A stretch of 64,000 bases of DNA from Clostridium sp. AWRP (lineage in GTDB: Bacteria > Bacillota > Clostridia > Clostridiales > Clostridiaceae), in assembly GCF_004006395.2 (NCBI RefSeq), contig NZ_CP029758.2, positions 2,542,001 to 2,606,000 of the forward strand, written 5' to 3'. Shown here one piece after another: positions 50,506 through 58,793 of the stretch; position 1 is the stretch's first letter, and each line of letters opens with the position of its first letter. The notes beneath the pieces were generated by a model that saw nothing but the letters and a program-made list of their open reading frames with translations, made no database searches and had not been told where the DNA came from. The position numbers were made by a program, and so were the translations under genes.

Positions 50506-51714
50506 CTATTTTTTCATCATATCTATTAACTTTTGAGCTGCAGCTTGTGCAAACTTCACATCATTAATATCACAATCCATCTCTATTATTTCCACAACAT
50601 TTTTGTTTACGTTATTTATTAATGTATTAAATAAAACCTTGTCCTCTTCTGGGCCATAAAAAGGTTGACCTTCTACATCAATGCCAGATACTCCTTTTAG
50701 AGGTATAAACAAAGCTGTTTTTTCTTTAGCTAAATTTAATTTTTCAACTAATTTTTCAGCAATTGCTCTATTTTCCTCTACATTTGTTCTCATAAGTGTT
50801 ACTGTAGGGTTATGTTTATACAAATTACGTTTCTTAAATTTCTCTGGTACTGTATCATATGGGCCAAAGTTGCACATATCAAGTGCACCTACAGATACAA
50901 CTTGCGGTATACTCTTACTGCTTGCTGCCTCTAAACGATCAGGTCCTGCATTTAAGACCCCTCCAATAATTTCGTCTGCCCACTCAGTAGTTGTAAGATC
51001 CAATACGCCTTCAATAAAACCTCCATCAATGAGAGCTTCCATTGAGCGTCCACCTACACCTGTTGCATGAAATACAAGAACTTCATAGCCTCTTTTTTCA
51101 AGGTACTCTCTTGCAGCTGTTATGCATGGTGTCGTTACACCAAACATAGTTGCAGCAACCAATGGTTTTTTATCTACAACTTTTGTATTTTCAAATTTAA
51201 CCATACCTGCGATTGCGAATACAGCATTTGTAAAAATCTTTGTTGAAATCGAATTAAGGCCTGCAACATCTACTACAGAAGGCATCATGACAATATCACT
51301 AGTACCTACATAAGGCTCCGTATTTCCTGAAGCAACTGTTGAAACCATAACCTTTGGTACACCTATAGGTAATGCCCTCATAGCTGGTGTTACTAAGGAA
51401 GTTCCTCCAGAACCCCCAAAAGAAATAATGCCATCAAATTTACCCTGCTTATATAATTCAGGTACTAATTTTTCCATACCTTTTGATAATACTTCTGTTG
51501 CCCATGCCCTATCTTTTTTAGCAACTATATCTTTTAAATCTGCACCTGCTGCCTCAGCTACCTCACTATTTGACACGTCTGGTTCAAAAGTTGACTCAAA
51601 TACACCTGTATGAATAGTAAAAGTACCTAATCCCAAATTTTCAATTAATTCTTTTACGTATAAATATTCAGAACCTTTTGTGTCAAATGTTCCTGCAATA
51701 GCAATAGTTTTCAA
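50506..51714 (-). CDS. Tm-1-like / UPF0261 family protein
   Basis: 402 residues. The N-terminal Tm-1-like nucleotide-binding domain opens with TIAIAGTFDTKGSEYLYVKE; further landmarks are GIISFGGSGGTSLVTPAM, MPSVVDVAGLNSIS, VLVFHATGVGGRSMEALI and IPLKGVSGIDVEGQPFYGPE. The plant relative Tm-1 inhibits a viral replicase, but bacterial members are probably metabolic enzymes. Start TTG with AGGAGG 7 nt upstream. First gene of its operon, behind a perfect 12-bp palindrome. Confidence 0.85.
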   Translation of the reverse strand: MKTIAIAGTFDTKGSEYLYVKELIENLGLGTFTIHTGVFESTFEPDVSNSEVAEAAGADLKDIVAKKDRAWATEVLSKGMEKLVPELYKQGKFDGIISFGGSGGTSLVTPAMRALPIGVPKVMVSTVASGNTEPYVGTSDIVMMPSVVDVAGLNSISTKIFTNAVFAIAGMVKFENTKVVDKKPLVAATMFGVTTPCITAAREYLEKRGYEVLVFHATGVGGRSMEALIDGGFIEGVLDLTTTEWADEIIGGVLNAGPDRLEAASSKSIPQVVSVGALDMCNFGPYDTVPEKFKKRNLYKHNPTVTLMRTNVEENRAIAEKLVEKLNLAKEKTALFIPLKGVSGIDVEGQPFYGPEEDKVLFNTLINNVNKNVVEIIEMDCDINDVKFAQAAAQKLIDMMKK

Positions 51715-51777
51715 TTACTTAGCCTCCTCTACAACTTTATCCTTCCCTAATATGTACACTACTAGGAAAATATTTTG

Positions 51778-51789
51778 GAGAACGTTCTC
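51778..51789. promoter_or_regulatory. Perfect 12-bp palindrome upstream of the Tm-1-like operon
   Basis: GAGAACGTTCTC is fully symmetric and lies 64 bp upstream of the TTG start. It may be an operator. It adjoins the terminator of the AraC-type regulator gene. Confidence 0.45.
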
Positions 51790-51791
51790 AT

Positions 51792-51832
51792 AAAAAAAGT
51801 ATGATTAACTACAAAATAATCATACTTTTTTT
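51792..51832 (-). terminator. Terminator of the AraC-type regulator gene
   Basis: A perfect 16-bp stem AAAAAAAGTATGATTA/TAATCATACTTTTTTT with a 9-nt loop, 57 nt beyond the regulator stop codon. Confidence 0.85.
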
Positions 51833-51888
51833 ATGTCTCTGTGTAAACGTTATTATGTACTATGTTTTTGTGCTTATGTCATATTTTT

Positions 51889-53106
51889 TTATTTATATTG
51901 TTTTGGAGAACAACCTTTATATTTTTTAAACATTTTACTAAACTGTGCATAATCCTTATAACCAACCAATGCTGCCAGGTGGGATAATTGGATATTCTTT
52001 TTGATTATAATCTCTGCTGCTTTATTTATACGAAACTTAACTAGATATTCTGGAAAACTACAGCCTACTTCTCTTTTAAACAAACTGCTTAAGTAACCTC
52101 TAGATACATGGGCTACTTTAGCTAAATCTAAAAATGAAATATCATTCATGTAATTTTGAACAACATATTCTTTAACAAATTCAACATAATTATAATGCTT
52201 TGTAATTCCATCTAACATCTTAACCATTAAATCATCTTCATTAAGTTGAGCTGATGATTTGAAAGCTTTTGTTATATTTGTAATGGACTTTTCTGATGGA
52301 ATTCTCTCAAATGCCGAGCCACCTACATATCCCATTAAATCTTTATTATTACTATACATATATTGAACATCAATTGGTGTTTTTACAGGTCCACCATATA
52401 TTAATTTAATTACACTGGGCTTTAACTCATTGCATTTATTAAATATCTTAGCTGCCTTAACCTTTGCAGCTTCCAGTGAAAAGACTTTTTTTGCTCCTAA
52501 TAATCCCCCTCCTGTTAAGCCCAAATGTACACAAATAACATCAGCTCCAGCACTAATCATTTGCTCTGCTTGCATTTCATTAAATACAAATGCAACTGTA
52601 AACATGTTTTTCCTATGAGCTATTCTTATTGCTTCTACCTCAATTGAATAATTACATCCAGCTTCTTCAAGTGCTTCGCTGAATTGATTGTCTATCAATC
52701 CGACTGTAGGATAATTATTAATACCAGAAAAGCCCATACTTTTTATTTTATCTATGTAATTTTCCATATCTTTTGTAGGATCAGTTGCATTAAATCCAAA
52801 AATAATAGGCATATCTTTTACTAATGGTAGTATTTCTTTTGAAGCAAAATCCATTACCATATCATTGCTATTACAGAATGGTAGAAAGCCCGCTAATGAA
52901 CTTCTCCCCATCTGCCGAAACCTACCAGAATTTAGCACTAAGATAAAATCAGCTCCACCTTTTTCTACATATTTTGCCGTCATTCCCGTACCTGTTGCTA
53001 CACCAATAATATGGTTTCCTTTTTCTATTTGTGCACTAATATTCTTCAATAACCTTTCTCTCTTCATATTTTTTCTATACCTCTCATCTTGTTCAATATT
53101 TATCAT
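51889..53106 (-). CDS. AraC-family regulator fused to a PEP-hydrolase-like TIM barrel
   Basis: 405 residues. Residues about 15-285 are homologous along their whole length to the enzyme at 49647-50477 (IIGVATGTGMTAKYVEKGG, LNSGRFRQMGRSSLAGFL, INNYPTVGLIDNQF, IYGGPVKTPIDVQYM). Residues about 300-405 form an AraC DNA-binding domain (ISFLDLAKVAHVSRGYLSSL, then VGYKDYAQFSKMFKKYKG). The TIM barrel is thus used as a sensor of the enzyme's own substrate, and the protein probably activates the downstream pair 51714-49647, separated by the terminator at 51792. The start could also be the Met at residue 14. Confidence 0.85.
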   Translation of the reverse strand: MINIEQDERYRKNMKRERLLKNISAQIEKGNHIIGVATGTGMTAKYVEKGGADFILVLNSGRFRQMGRSSLAGFLPFCNSNDMVMDFASKEILPLVKDMPIIFGFNATDPTKDMENYIDKIKSMGFSGINNYPTVGLIDNQFSEALEEAGCNYSIEVEAIRIAHRKNMFTVAFVFNEMQAEQMISAGADVICVHLGLTGGGLLGAKKVFSLEAAKVKAAKIFNKCNELKPSVIKLIYGGPVKTPIDVQYMYSNNKDLMGYVGGSAFERIPSEKSITNITKAFKSSAQLNEDDLMVKMLDGITKHYNYVEFVKEYVVQNYMNDISFLDLAKVAHVSRGYLSSLFKREVGCSFPEYLVKFRINKAAEIIIKKNIQLSHLAALVGYKDYAQFSKMFKKYKGCSPKQYK

Positions 53107-53203
53107 TTTCCATAGTACCCCACATTATCTAATTTTTAAAGAAATAACTTTTCTAATTAATCCATAAAAGTTATGAAGCAACTCATTAACCGTTGGAAAC
53201 GGT

Positions 53204-53232
53204 AAAAACCCACTACATCTGTCGTGGGTTTC
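53204..53232 (-). terminator. Terminator of the nitrogenase-like/hyp operon
   Basis: AAACCCAC/GTGGGTTT stem, 10-nt loop, then a T5 run on the minus strand, 23 nt after the last gene. Confidence 0.85.
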
Positions 53233-53254
53233 AATTACAATATTCTTTTTTATT

Positions 53255-54388
53255 TCACTTTATTATATCTATATTATCAACCAAATCTGGAATATCTTTT
53301 CTATAAATTCTTCCTGAAAAAGCTTCATGTGGAAGTGATATAAATTTAGTACCAGGCTGAATAATCCTGCTATAAATAGGATCTGCAATCACAACTGCAG
53401 CATTTTGCAAACGCAACATTATACTATCTTCATCTTCTGCCAAAATATCTTCTGATAATAACAAATCAGCTTCCGTTTCTAAAGGACATAATACTTTAAC
53501 TTTCATATTCTTTTCAAGCACAAGTGCTGCAGCTAATGATTCGGAATAAATGCTTTCTCCAATAATAACCGTGTCACCACCACACATAGCTCGTTTATCA
53601 TATGCAATTTGGGATTTCCCTGTATTAATTGCCTTATCCAGTGATTTTATTACTACAGCTGCAAAACTATCTCCCATTGGAACGCCCACAACATATGGTG
53701 TCCCAAACTTTTTTTGTAATTCTTTTGCTGCTAAAAGTCCAGTAGAAGAAACAACTAAGTTTACTTCTGCAGCTCCAGCTTGTTTCATTTGCTCCAATGT
53801 ACTTCCCATTGCCCATACAGATAAAACCTGAAAACCAGCTTCAGTTAATCGTCTTTTAATGCTGTCTACACTGCTGTTTACTGAATAATCCAGGGGCGTA
53901 GCTCCAAGTACATTTACACTTTTTGTTCTTTTAGATAGACCCGTTAGGGTAAATCGTTTTACTATTTCAGTAAGAGCTTGTCCTGCCCCACATATGTAAG
54001 AGTGCATCCCATTTGTTTGAATAGCAAACGTAGGAATCTTAGTTTCATTTTCAATCACTTCTGCAATAGCTGGAAAATCTGTGCCTATCATCATCGGAAT
54101 AGGTGTACCTGCAATAGCTATAAATTTAGGATGTAACTCTTTTGCAGCTGTCACAATATCATGTATTAATTTTTCATCATCACCCATGATAGCTTCCATT
54201 TCAGAAAGTCCTGTAATATAGATCATGCTGTCCATATCATACCAGCGTGGTTCGTCATGAGTAGTATACGTTGAATTGCACCCTGATGCATCATGCATTA
54301 CAGTCATCCCGCCTAATTCATATAGTGCGGAACAAACACCTGACACATCTGCGGTATATGTTGAAATAAATGCTGATGCCTGTTTCAT
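53255..54388 (-). CDS. Nitrogenase component 1-like protein, short subunit of set 1
   Basis: About 377 residues, NifD/NifK superfamily (oxidoreductase/nitrogenase component 1). Near the N-terminus are SGVCSALYELGG (Cys19) and HDASGCNSTYTTHDEPRW (Cys37), and later NGMHSYICGAG (about Cys132), the three positions used to hold a P-cluster-like or [4Fe-4S] cluster. Further landmarks are FIAIAGTPIPMMIGTDF and VNVLGATPLD. I use the ATG at 54388, which overlaps the preceding stop as ATGA; a TTG at 54397 is possible. It presumably pairs with the 54385 protein and receives electrons from the NifH-like 55704 product. No NifEN or NifB is present, so it is not a dinitrogen-fixing nitrogenase. Confidence 0.8.
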   Translation of the reverse strand: MKQASAFISTYTADVSGVCSALYELGGMTVMHDASGCNSTYTTHDEPRWYDMDSMIYITGLSEMEAIMGDDEKLIHDIVTAAKELHPKFIAIAGTPIPMMIGTDFPAIAEVIENETKIPTFAIQTNGMHSYICGAGQALTEIVKRFTLTGLSKRTKSVNVLGATPLDYSVNSSVDSIKRRLTEAGFQVLSVWAMGSTLEQMKQAGAAEVNLVVSSTGLLAAKELQKKFGTPYVVGVPMGDSFAAVVIKSLDKAINTGKSQIAYDKRAMCGGDTVIIGESIYSESLAAALVLEKNMKVKVLCPLETEADLLLSEDILAEDEDSIMLRLQNAAVVIADPIYSRIIQPGTKFISLPHEAFSGRIYRKDIPDLVDNIDIIK

Positions 54389-55713
54389 AAGCAGCAATCA
54401 CACCTCCATCCTTTGATTTGTATAAGCTTTCGTACATCTTTAGGACATATAAAGGCCTCTTTCATAAGTCCAGCAAGCCTCACAATTCCATCAAAGCCAT
54501 ACATGCCACCGCCCTCCACTATGTTCACAAAGTATTCACTTCCTGTAAAATAAGCAGCCTTCTGCCCTATTGCAAGGCTTTTTTCACTGCATTTTCTATC
54601 CAGAACACCCATTTTCGCATGTACTGTAGCATACACTTTAATCTCAGGTTTGTTTTTTACAAGCCAGTCAAAATCTGTCTTGTCCCATTTTGTAAATGAA
54701 TCTGCATACAGCCTGTCCACATTAAATCCATTCTCTACAAGCAATCGAGCAAGCCCACAAGGCCTTGGAACAGCTGTATAATCTATGGAAATCTTTGCAC
54801 CACCAATGACTTTTTTTGCTTCTTTCAAAGCATTTAAAGCTGCTGACTTTTCATCTGTGTATTCTTTTTTTGGTAACCCCAAATACTCGTTCAATGTATT
54901 CAAATTTTTTGCTATTTCATCAAATCCATAACATAAAGGCAAATGCAGGTGCTTCTGTCCTAATTTATCTTGTAAATAGTCTCCACCTGGTATTGCAGCA
55001 GGAAGGCAAGATATGTTTGCACAGCTTTCAGCCATATTAAGATATTCATCATAGGTTTTGCAAAAAGTAATATCTTTCAGTTCATATCCATTTTCGCGGA
55101 TGATCCGTATAAGCTCACTACTTTCATCCGTAGGAATATTGTTACCAATGATATTAATGCTTTTTTTGTTAATCTTCAATGGTTCAAGGATACTATAAAG
55201 CTGACGTCTCATTCTCTCATCCGGAGTCAGACCGCTTTTTCTCATAATTGGATCCATATAGCATTCTGCAAAGGCCACATCTGGATATCTTTTTCTTAAT
55301 TCTCCGTAAACTAGTTCCAAATCACATCCCATAAAATGATGTATACAGGCGGGGTATATGAGAACTGCTGGAGGTTTTTGTGGAAGTTTATTGAGTATAT
55401 CCGACACACCTTCAATGATAAGTTCTTCCATGTCACCTTCAAGCACATTATTTTCCTTCACAGCTATAGTTGAGAATCTGTCCAATGTACCCATTTCTGC
55501 TGCTGTAAGAACAACTCCTCTTAAACAATTTGCTGCACATACATATATCTGATGTGACTTTGGAATAAGCATTCCAATATGGACTATATTCCATGATCCC
55601 CTGGCAGGAGCATTATATTCAAGTCCAGATACAAAGGGTGCAGGAAATGCAGCATCTTTTATTGAAGTACAGATACCCGTCTCATCAACTTGTTCAGATA
55701 CATTTATAAGCAT
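54385..55713 (-). CDS. Nitrogenase component 1-like protein, long subunit of set 1
   Basis: About 442 residues. Cysteines Cys59 and Cys63 (IYVCAANCLRGVVL) and AVLIYPACIHHFMGCDLELV align with the cluster-ligand region of the nitrogenase component 1 family; the tail is unusually Cys-rich (GWRCDCCL). It is a divergent relative of the 62214-63518 product, with the same PMxRKSG/PPMxHVRQ-YSxL element (RRQLYSILEPL here, VRQSIYSLLKPM there). I start it at the ATG at 55713, well spaced from GGAAAGGAG, not the upstream ATG at 55731. It overlaps the NifH-like gene by 10 bp. Confidence 0.78.
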   Translation of the reverse strand: MLINVSEQVDETGICTSIKDAAFPAPFVSGLEYNAPARGSWNIVHIGMLIPKSHQIYVCAANCLRGVVLTAAEMGTLDRFSTIAVKENNVLEGDMEELIIEGVSDILNKLPQKPPAVLIYPACIHHFMGCDLELVYGELRKRYPDVAFAECYMDPIMRKSGLTPDERMRRQLYSILEPLKINKKSINIIGNNIPTDESSELIRIIRENGYELKDITFCKTYDEYLNMAESCANISCLPAAIPGGDYLQDKLGQKHLHLPLCYGFDEIAKNLNTLNEYLGLPKKEYTDEKSAALNALKEAKKVIGGAKISIDYTAVPRPCGLARLLVENGFNVDRLYADSFTKWDKTDFDWLVKNKPEIKVYATVHAKMGVLDRKCSEKSLAIGQKAAYFTGSEYFVNIVEGGGMYGFDGIVRLAGLMKEAFICPKDVRKLIQIKGWRCDCCL

Positions 55714-56474
55714 GATATCTCCTTTCCACATATCCTCATGATAATCTCTGCCAGCTTTCTATATTGTTTTGCCATATCACTTTCGGGAAATGCTTCTATT
55801 ACCGTCTTATTCAAAGTTTCTGCTTCCTGGACAACTTCACTTCTGTCCAGGGTACCAACTATTTCTGAATGAATATCCCCTGCCAATTCGCTTACTTTTT
55901 CGTATTCATTTTTCACATCTTTTCTGTTAAGAATAAGACCTCCAAGGCCAGCATAACCTCTGTTTTTAAAGTTTTCTATAGCCGTTGCAATATTGGCAGC
56001 TGCATGAATAGCCATGTTTTCACCTGAGGTTATAATAAATACTTCATCTGCATAGCCCTTACGCATTGGCATAGAAAACCCTCCACATACTACATCACCT
56101 AATACGTCATATATTACCACATCTGGTTTGTATACCTCATAGGCACCTTTTTCCTTCAATTTTTCTAGTGCTGCTATAATTCCCCTGCCTGCACATCCAA
56201 GTCCTGGATTAGGTCCACCTGCTTCCACACATATGACGCCATTGTACCCAACAGTAACCATATCTTCCAGATTAAAATCATTCTTCTTTTTTCTTACAAG
56301 TTCAAGCACCGTATTCATGTTTCTTTTATCATGAAGTGAAACTGTAGAATCAGCTTTAGGGTCACATCCTATCTGCATAACCCTTATTCCTTTATCAGAA
56401 AGTGCAACTGATATGTTAGAAACTGTTGTAGATTTTCCAATGCCACCTTTTCCATACACTGCAATTTTTATCAT
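55704..56474 (-). CDS. NifH-like ATP-dependent reductase, set 1
   Basis: 256 residues, complete. Walker A YGKGGIGKST, Switch II DVLGDVVCGGF and the two cluster-bridging cysteines (GLGCAGRGI, about Cys93; VVCGGFSMPMR, about Cys128) are all kept, so a homodimer with one bridging [4Fe-4S] cluster is expected. The Arg after GCAG, the site of ADP-ribosylation in some NifH, is also present. It is shorter than NifH (about 275-290). It would drive electrons with ATP hydrolysis into the 54385/53255 complex. It follows hypE by 58 bp. SD GGAGGAAAC. Confidence 0.9.
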   Translation of the reverse strand: MIKIAVYGKGGIGKSTTVSNISVALSDKGIRVMQIGCDPKADSTVSLHDKRNMNTVLELVRKKKNDFNLEDMVTVGYNGVICVEAGGPNPGLGCAGRGIIAALEKLKEKGAYEVYKPDVVIYDVLGDVVCGGFSMPMRKGYADEVFIITSGENMAIHAAANIATAIENFKNRGYAGLGGLILNRKDVKNEYEKVSELAGDIHSEIVGTLDRSEVVQEAETLNKTVIEAFPESDMAKQYRKLAEIIMRICGKEISCL

Positions 56475-56531
56475 AATGTGTTTCCTCCATATTCTAATTT
56501 ACTAGAATTCATCTATTATCGCTTTATTGTA

Positions 56532-57536
56532 TTAACATATTCTTGGAAGCAATTCTCCTCCTGGAGGCGGCAGCAACGTTTCAGCACCGATTTCTGTTTT
56601 TACAATAACACGTCCCGGCATATCACAAGTTACCTCACCAATGATTGCCGCATCTTTGGAATATTTTCCTTTATGTAATGTATCCACAAGTTTGGTAGCA
56701 ATTTCTTTTGGAGCAAAAACCACAAGTCTTCCTTCACATGCAAGATATAATGGTTCTAGTCCCAGCATGCCGCATACACCTTTTACACCATCTGCTACCG
56801 GTATACTCTTTGAATCCAACCTAATTCCGACTTTACTCTGCTCGGCAATTTCATATAATACCGTACCGACACCTCCACGCGTAGCATCTCTGATTACATG
56901 AATATCTTTTGACGTATCAAACATAGCTTTTACTGTTCCCCATAATGGTGCACAATCACTGGTTACATCTGCGTCAATTCCAAACTCATTTCGTGCCAGC
57001 AAAACAGTACATCCATGTCGCCCTATATCACCGGTTACAATAACCGCATCACCAGGTTTTGCATTAAAGCCAGAGGTATTAGCATCCTCCATAATCTGTC
57101 CTATACCTGTCGTTGTTATAAATACACCATCAACTTGGCCTTTTCCAGCAACCTTTGTATCTCCAGCTACTATTTTAACCCCTGCTTCATTTGCAGTCTT
57201 TTCCATGGCTGCTGCAATTTTCTCTAACTTGTCCATTGGGAAGCCCTCTTCAATGACAAAGGCACACGATAAATACAAAGGTTTCGCCCCCATACAGGAT
57301 AAGTCATTTACTGTACCACAAATGCTTAATTTACCAATGTTTCCACCTGGAAATTCAGATGGAGAAACAATAAATCCATCTGTTGTAAATGCTAGTTTTC
57401 CTCCCTTAATGTTCAATAATGCAGCATCATCTGCTGTCAGGTCAGGATTCGAAAAATGAGCTCTAAAAACCTGATCTATTAATTCTGATGTTTGTCTTCC
57501 TCCAGCTCCATGAGCTAGTGTAACTGTTTTATCCAT
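56532..57536 (-). CDS. hypE: Hydrogenase maturation protein HypE (carbamoyl dehydratase)
   Basis: 334 residues, AIR-synthase-like fold. LAHGAGGRQTSELIDQV at the N-terminus, DDAALLNIKGGKLAFTTDGF, GDIGRHG and DATRGGVGTVLYEIA are typical, and the C-terminus ends LLPPPGGELLPRIC, the conserved PRIC tail whose Cys accepts the carbamoyl group from HypF and is dehydrated to thiocyanate. It overlaps hypD by 8 bp. In the standard pathway it supplies CN ligands for the Fe(CN)2CO unit on HypCD. Confidence 0.95.
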   Translation of the reverse strand: MDKTVTLAHGAGGRQTSELIDQVFRAHFSNPDLTADDAALLNIKGGKLAFTTDGFIVSPSEFPGGNIGKLSICGTVNDLSCMGAKPLYLSCAFVIEEGFPMDKLEKIAAAMEKTANEAGVKIVAGDTKVAGKGQVDGVFITTTGIGQIMEDANTSGFNAKPGDAVIVTGDIGRHGCTVLLARNEFGIDADVTSDCAPLWGTVKAMFDTSKDIHVIRDATRGGVGTVLYEIAEQSKVGIRLDSKSIPVADGVKGVCGMLGLEPLYLACEGRLVVFAPKEIATKLVDTLHKGKYSKDAAIIGEVTCDMPGRVIVKTEIGAETLLPPPGGELLPRIC

Positions 57537-58587
57537 TTATTTTTCCTCCATACTGATAATATGCTGAACATGCACCTTCATTAGATACCATACAAGCTCC
57601 AACAGGATGTAGTGGTGTACACCCTTTGCCAAATACTTTGCAATCTGACGGCTTGCATTTTCCCTGCAAAACATCACCACATCGGCACGCCGGATTGCTT
57701 CTTCCCTCTACTTTTCCTAAATGAAATTTTTCTCTAGCATCAAACTCTTTATAAGCTTCCTTCAATTTAAGGCCTGAATTTTTGATAACGCCAAGACCTC
57801 TCCATTCAGAATCGCAGTCCTCCATAACTTCTGATACAATAGTCTGAGCCGCTTTACTGCCCTCATGTGTTACAACTCTCGGATAACAGTTTTTAAAAAA
57901 GCTGCCTCCTTCTTGTAATTTTGTGATTACTACAGCAAGTGCTGTCATGATTTCATTTGCAGTAAAACCTGTTACTACTCCGCTAACACCTTCGTTAACT
58001 AAAGACTCACATAGCTCCGTACCTGTAATAGCATGTACATGGCCAGGATATAAAAATGCATCTGCGCTATTTTTTAGTGTTTTGTATACTCCCGGCATGG
58101 TTTTGTTTGCCGTAAGTAATGCAAAATTTTTAAGTTCTGCACCTTTTGCCTTTTTTACAGCCAGACAGCTGGCAGGTGTGGTTGTCTCAAATCCTACTGA
58201 TAAAAATACTACCTGCTCATCAAGATGGTCTCTAGCATACTCATAAGCATCAATAGGTGAATATACTATTTGAACTTTGGCGCCTTTTGATCTGGCTCCA
58301 GCAAGGTTCATTTCTGAACCAGGTACTCTTACTAAATCTCCAAAGGTACATATGGTGGCATTATGGTCAAGCGCCAGCATAATAGCTTCATCAATAAAGC
58401 CAACGGGTGTAACACAAACCGGACATCCCGGTCCTGATATCAGTTCAATATTCTCTGGTATGATATTCCTGATTCCCAGCCTGAATATCTCATGGGTATG
58501 AGTTCCGCAAACTTCCATAATACGAATCTTAGTCCCGTCGTAGGATTCAATAATCTCCTTTGCAGTTTTTTTTATGTTCTCAGCCAT
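57529..58587 (-). CDS. hypD: Hydrogenase maturation protein HypD (Fe(CN)2CO assembly scaffold)
   Basis: 352 residues. EVCGTHTHEIFRLGI, SGPGCPVCVTPVGFIDEA and CRCGDVLQGKCKPSDCKVFG then GACMVSNEGACSAYYQY give the catalytic cysteines and the four ligands of the [4Fe-4S] cluster; all are present, so it should be active. HypD and HypC carry the iron on which CO and two cyanides are placed. The start overlaps the last base of hypC and the end overlaps hypE. Confidence 0.96.
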   Translation of the reverse strand: MAENIKKTAKEIIESYDGTKIRIMEVCGTHTHEIFRLGIRNIIPENIELISGPGCPVCVTPVGFIDEAIMLALDHNATICTFGDLVRVPGSEMNLAGARSKGAKVQIVYSPIDAYEYARDHLDEQVVFLSVGFETTTPASCLAVKKAKGAELKNFALLTANKTMPGVYKTLKNSADAFLYPGHVHAITGTELCESLVNEGVSGVVTGFTANEIMTALAVVITKLQEGGSFFKNCYPRVVTHEGSKAAQTIVSEVMEDCDSEWRGLGVIKNSGLKLKEAYKEFDAREKFHLGKVEGRSNPACRCGDVLQGKCKPSDCKVFGKGCTPLHPVGACMVSNEGACSAYYQYGGKING

Positions 58588-58793
58588 TATAATTCCTCCA
58601 TGATTTTATCTGTTTCACTCTGATCATCGTTTGTAATTTTTGAAATGGCAATTCCTGCATGAACCATAACATAATCGCCTGGTTCCAATTCATCGATTAA
58701 TTCTGCAGATACCTTTCTTTTTGCTCCTGAAGCATCAATTAGAGCCATTCCTTCTTTAACCTTTACAACTCTTGCTGGTAAACCTACACACAT
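58587..58793 (-). CDS. hypC: Hydrogenase maturation chaperone HypC
   Basis: 68 residues, normal length. MCVGLPARVVKV with the essential Cys2 is intact, and the OB-fold segment GDYVMVHAGIAISKI follows. It carries the Fe(CN)2CO unit from HypD to the target. In classical operons the target is the hydrogenase large subunit; no such gene is in the window. It overlaps the end of hypF by 38 bp. Confidence 0.95.
   Translation of the reverse strand: MCVGLPARVVKVKEGMALIDASGAKRKVSAELIDELEPGDYVMVHAGIAISKITNDDQSETDKIMEEL

Noticed and set aside
53255..56474. True molybdenum nitrogenase (nifHDK)
   Set aside because: Subunits are too short, the key NifD/NifK ligand motifs differ, and no nifB, nifE, nifN or nifV is present.
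55704..56474. CfbC/BchL assignment for the NifH-like protein
   Set aside because: The neighbours are hyp and component-1-like genes, with no Ni-sirohydrochlorin or chlorophyll genes in view; the P-loop and Cys motifs alone do not separate these families.
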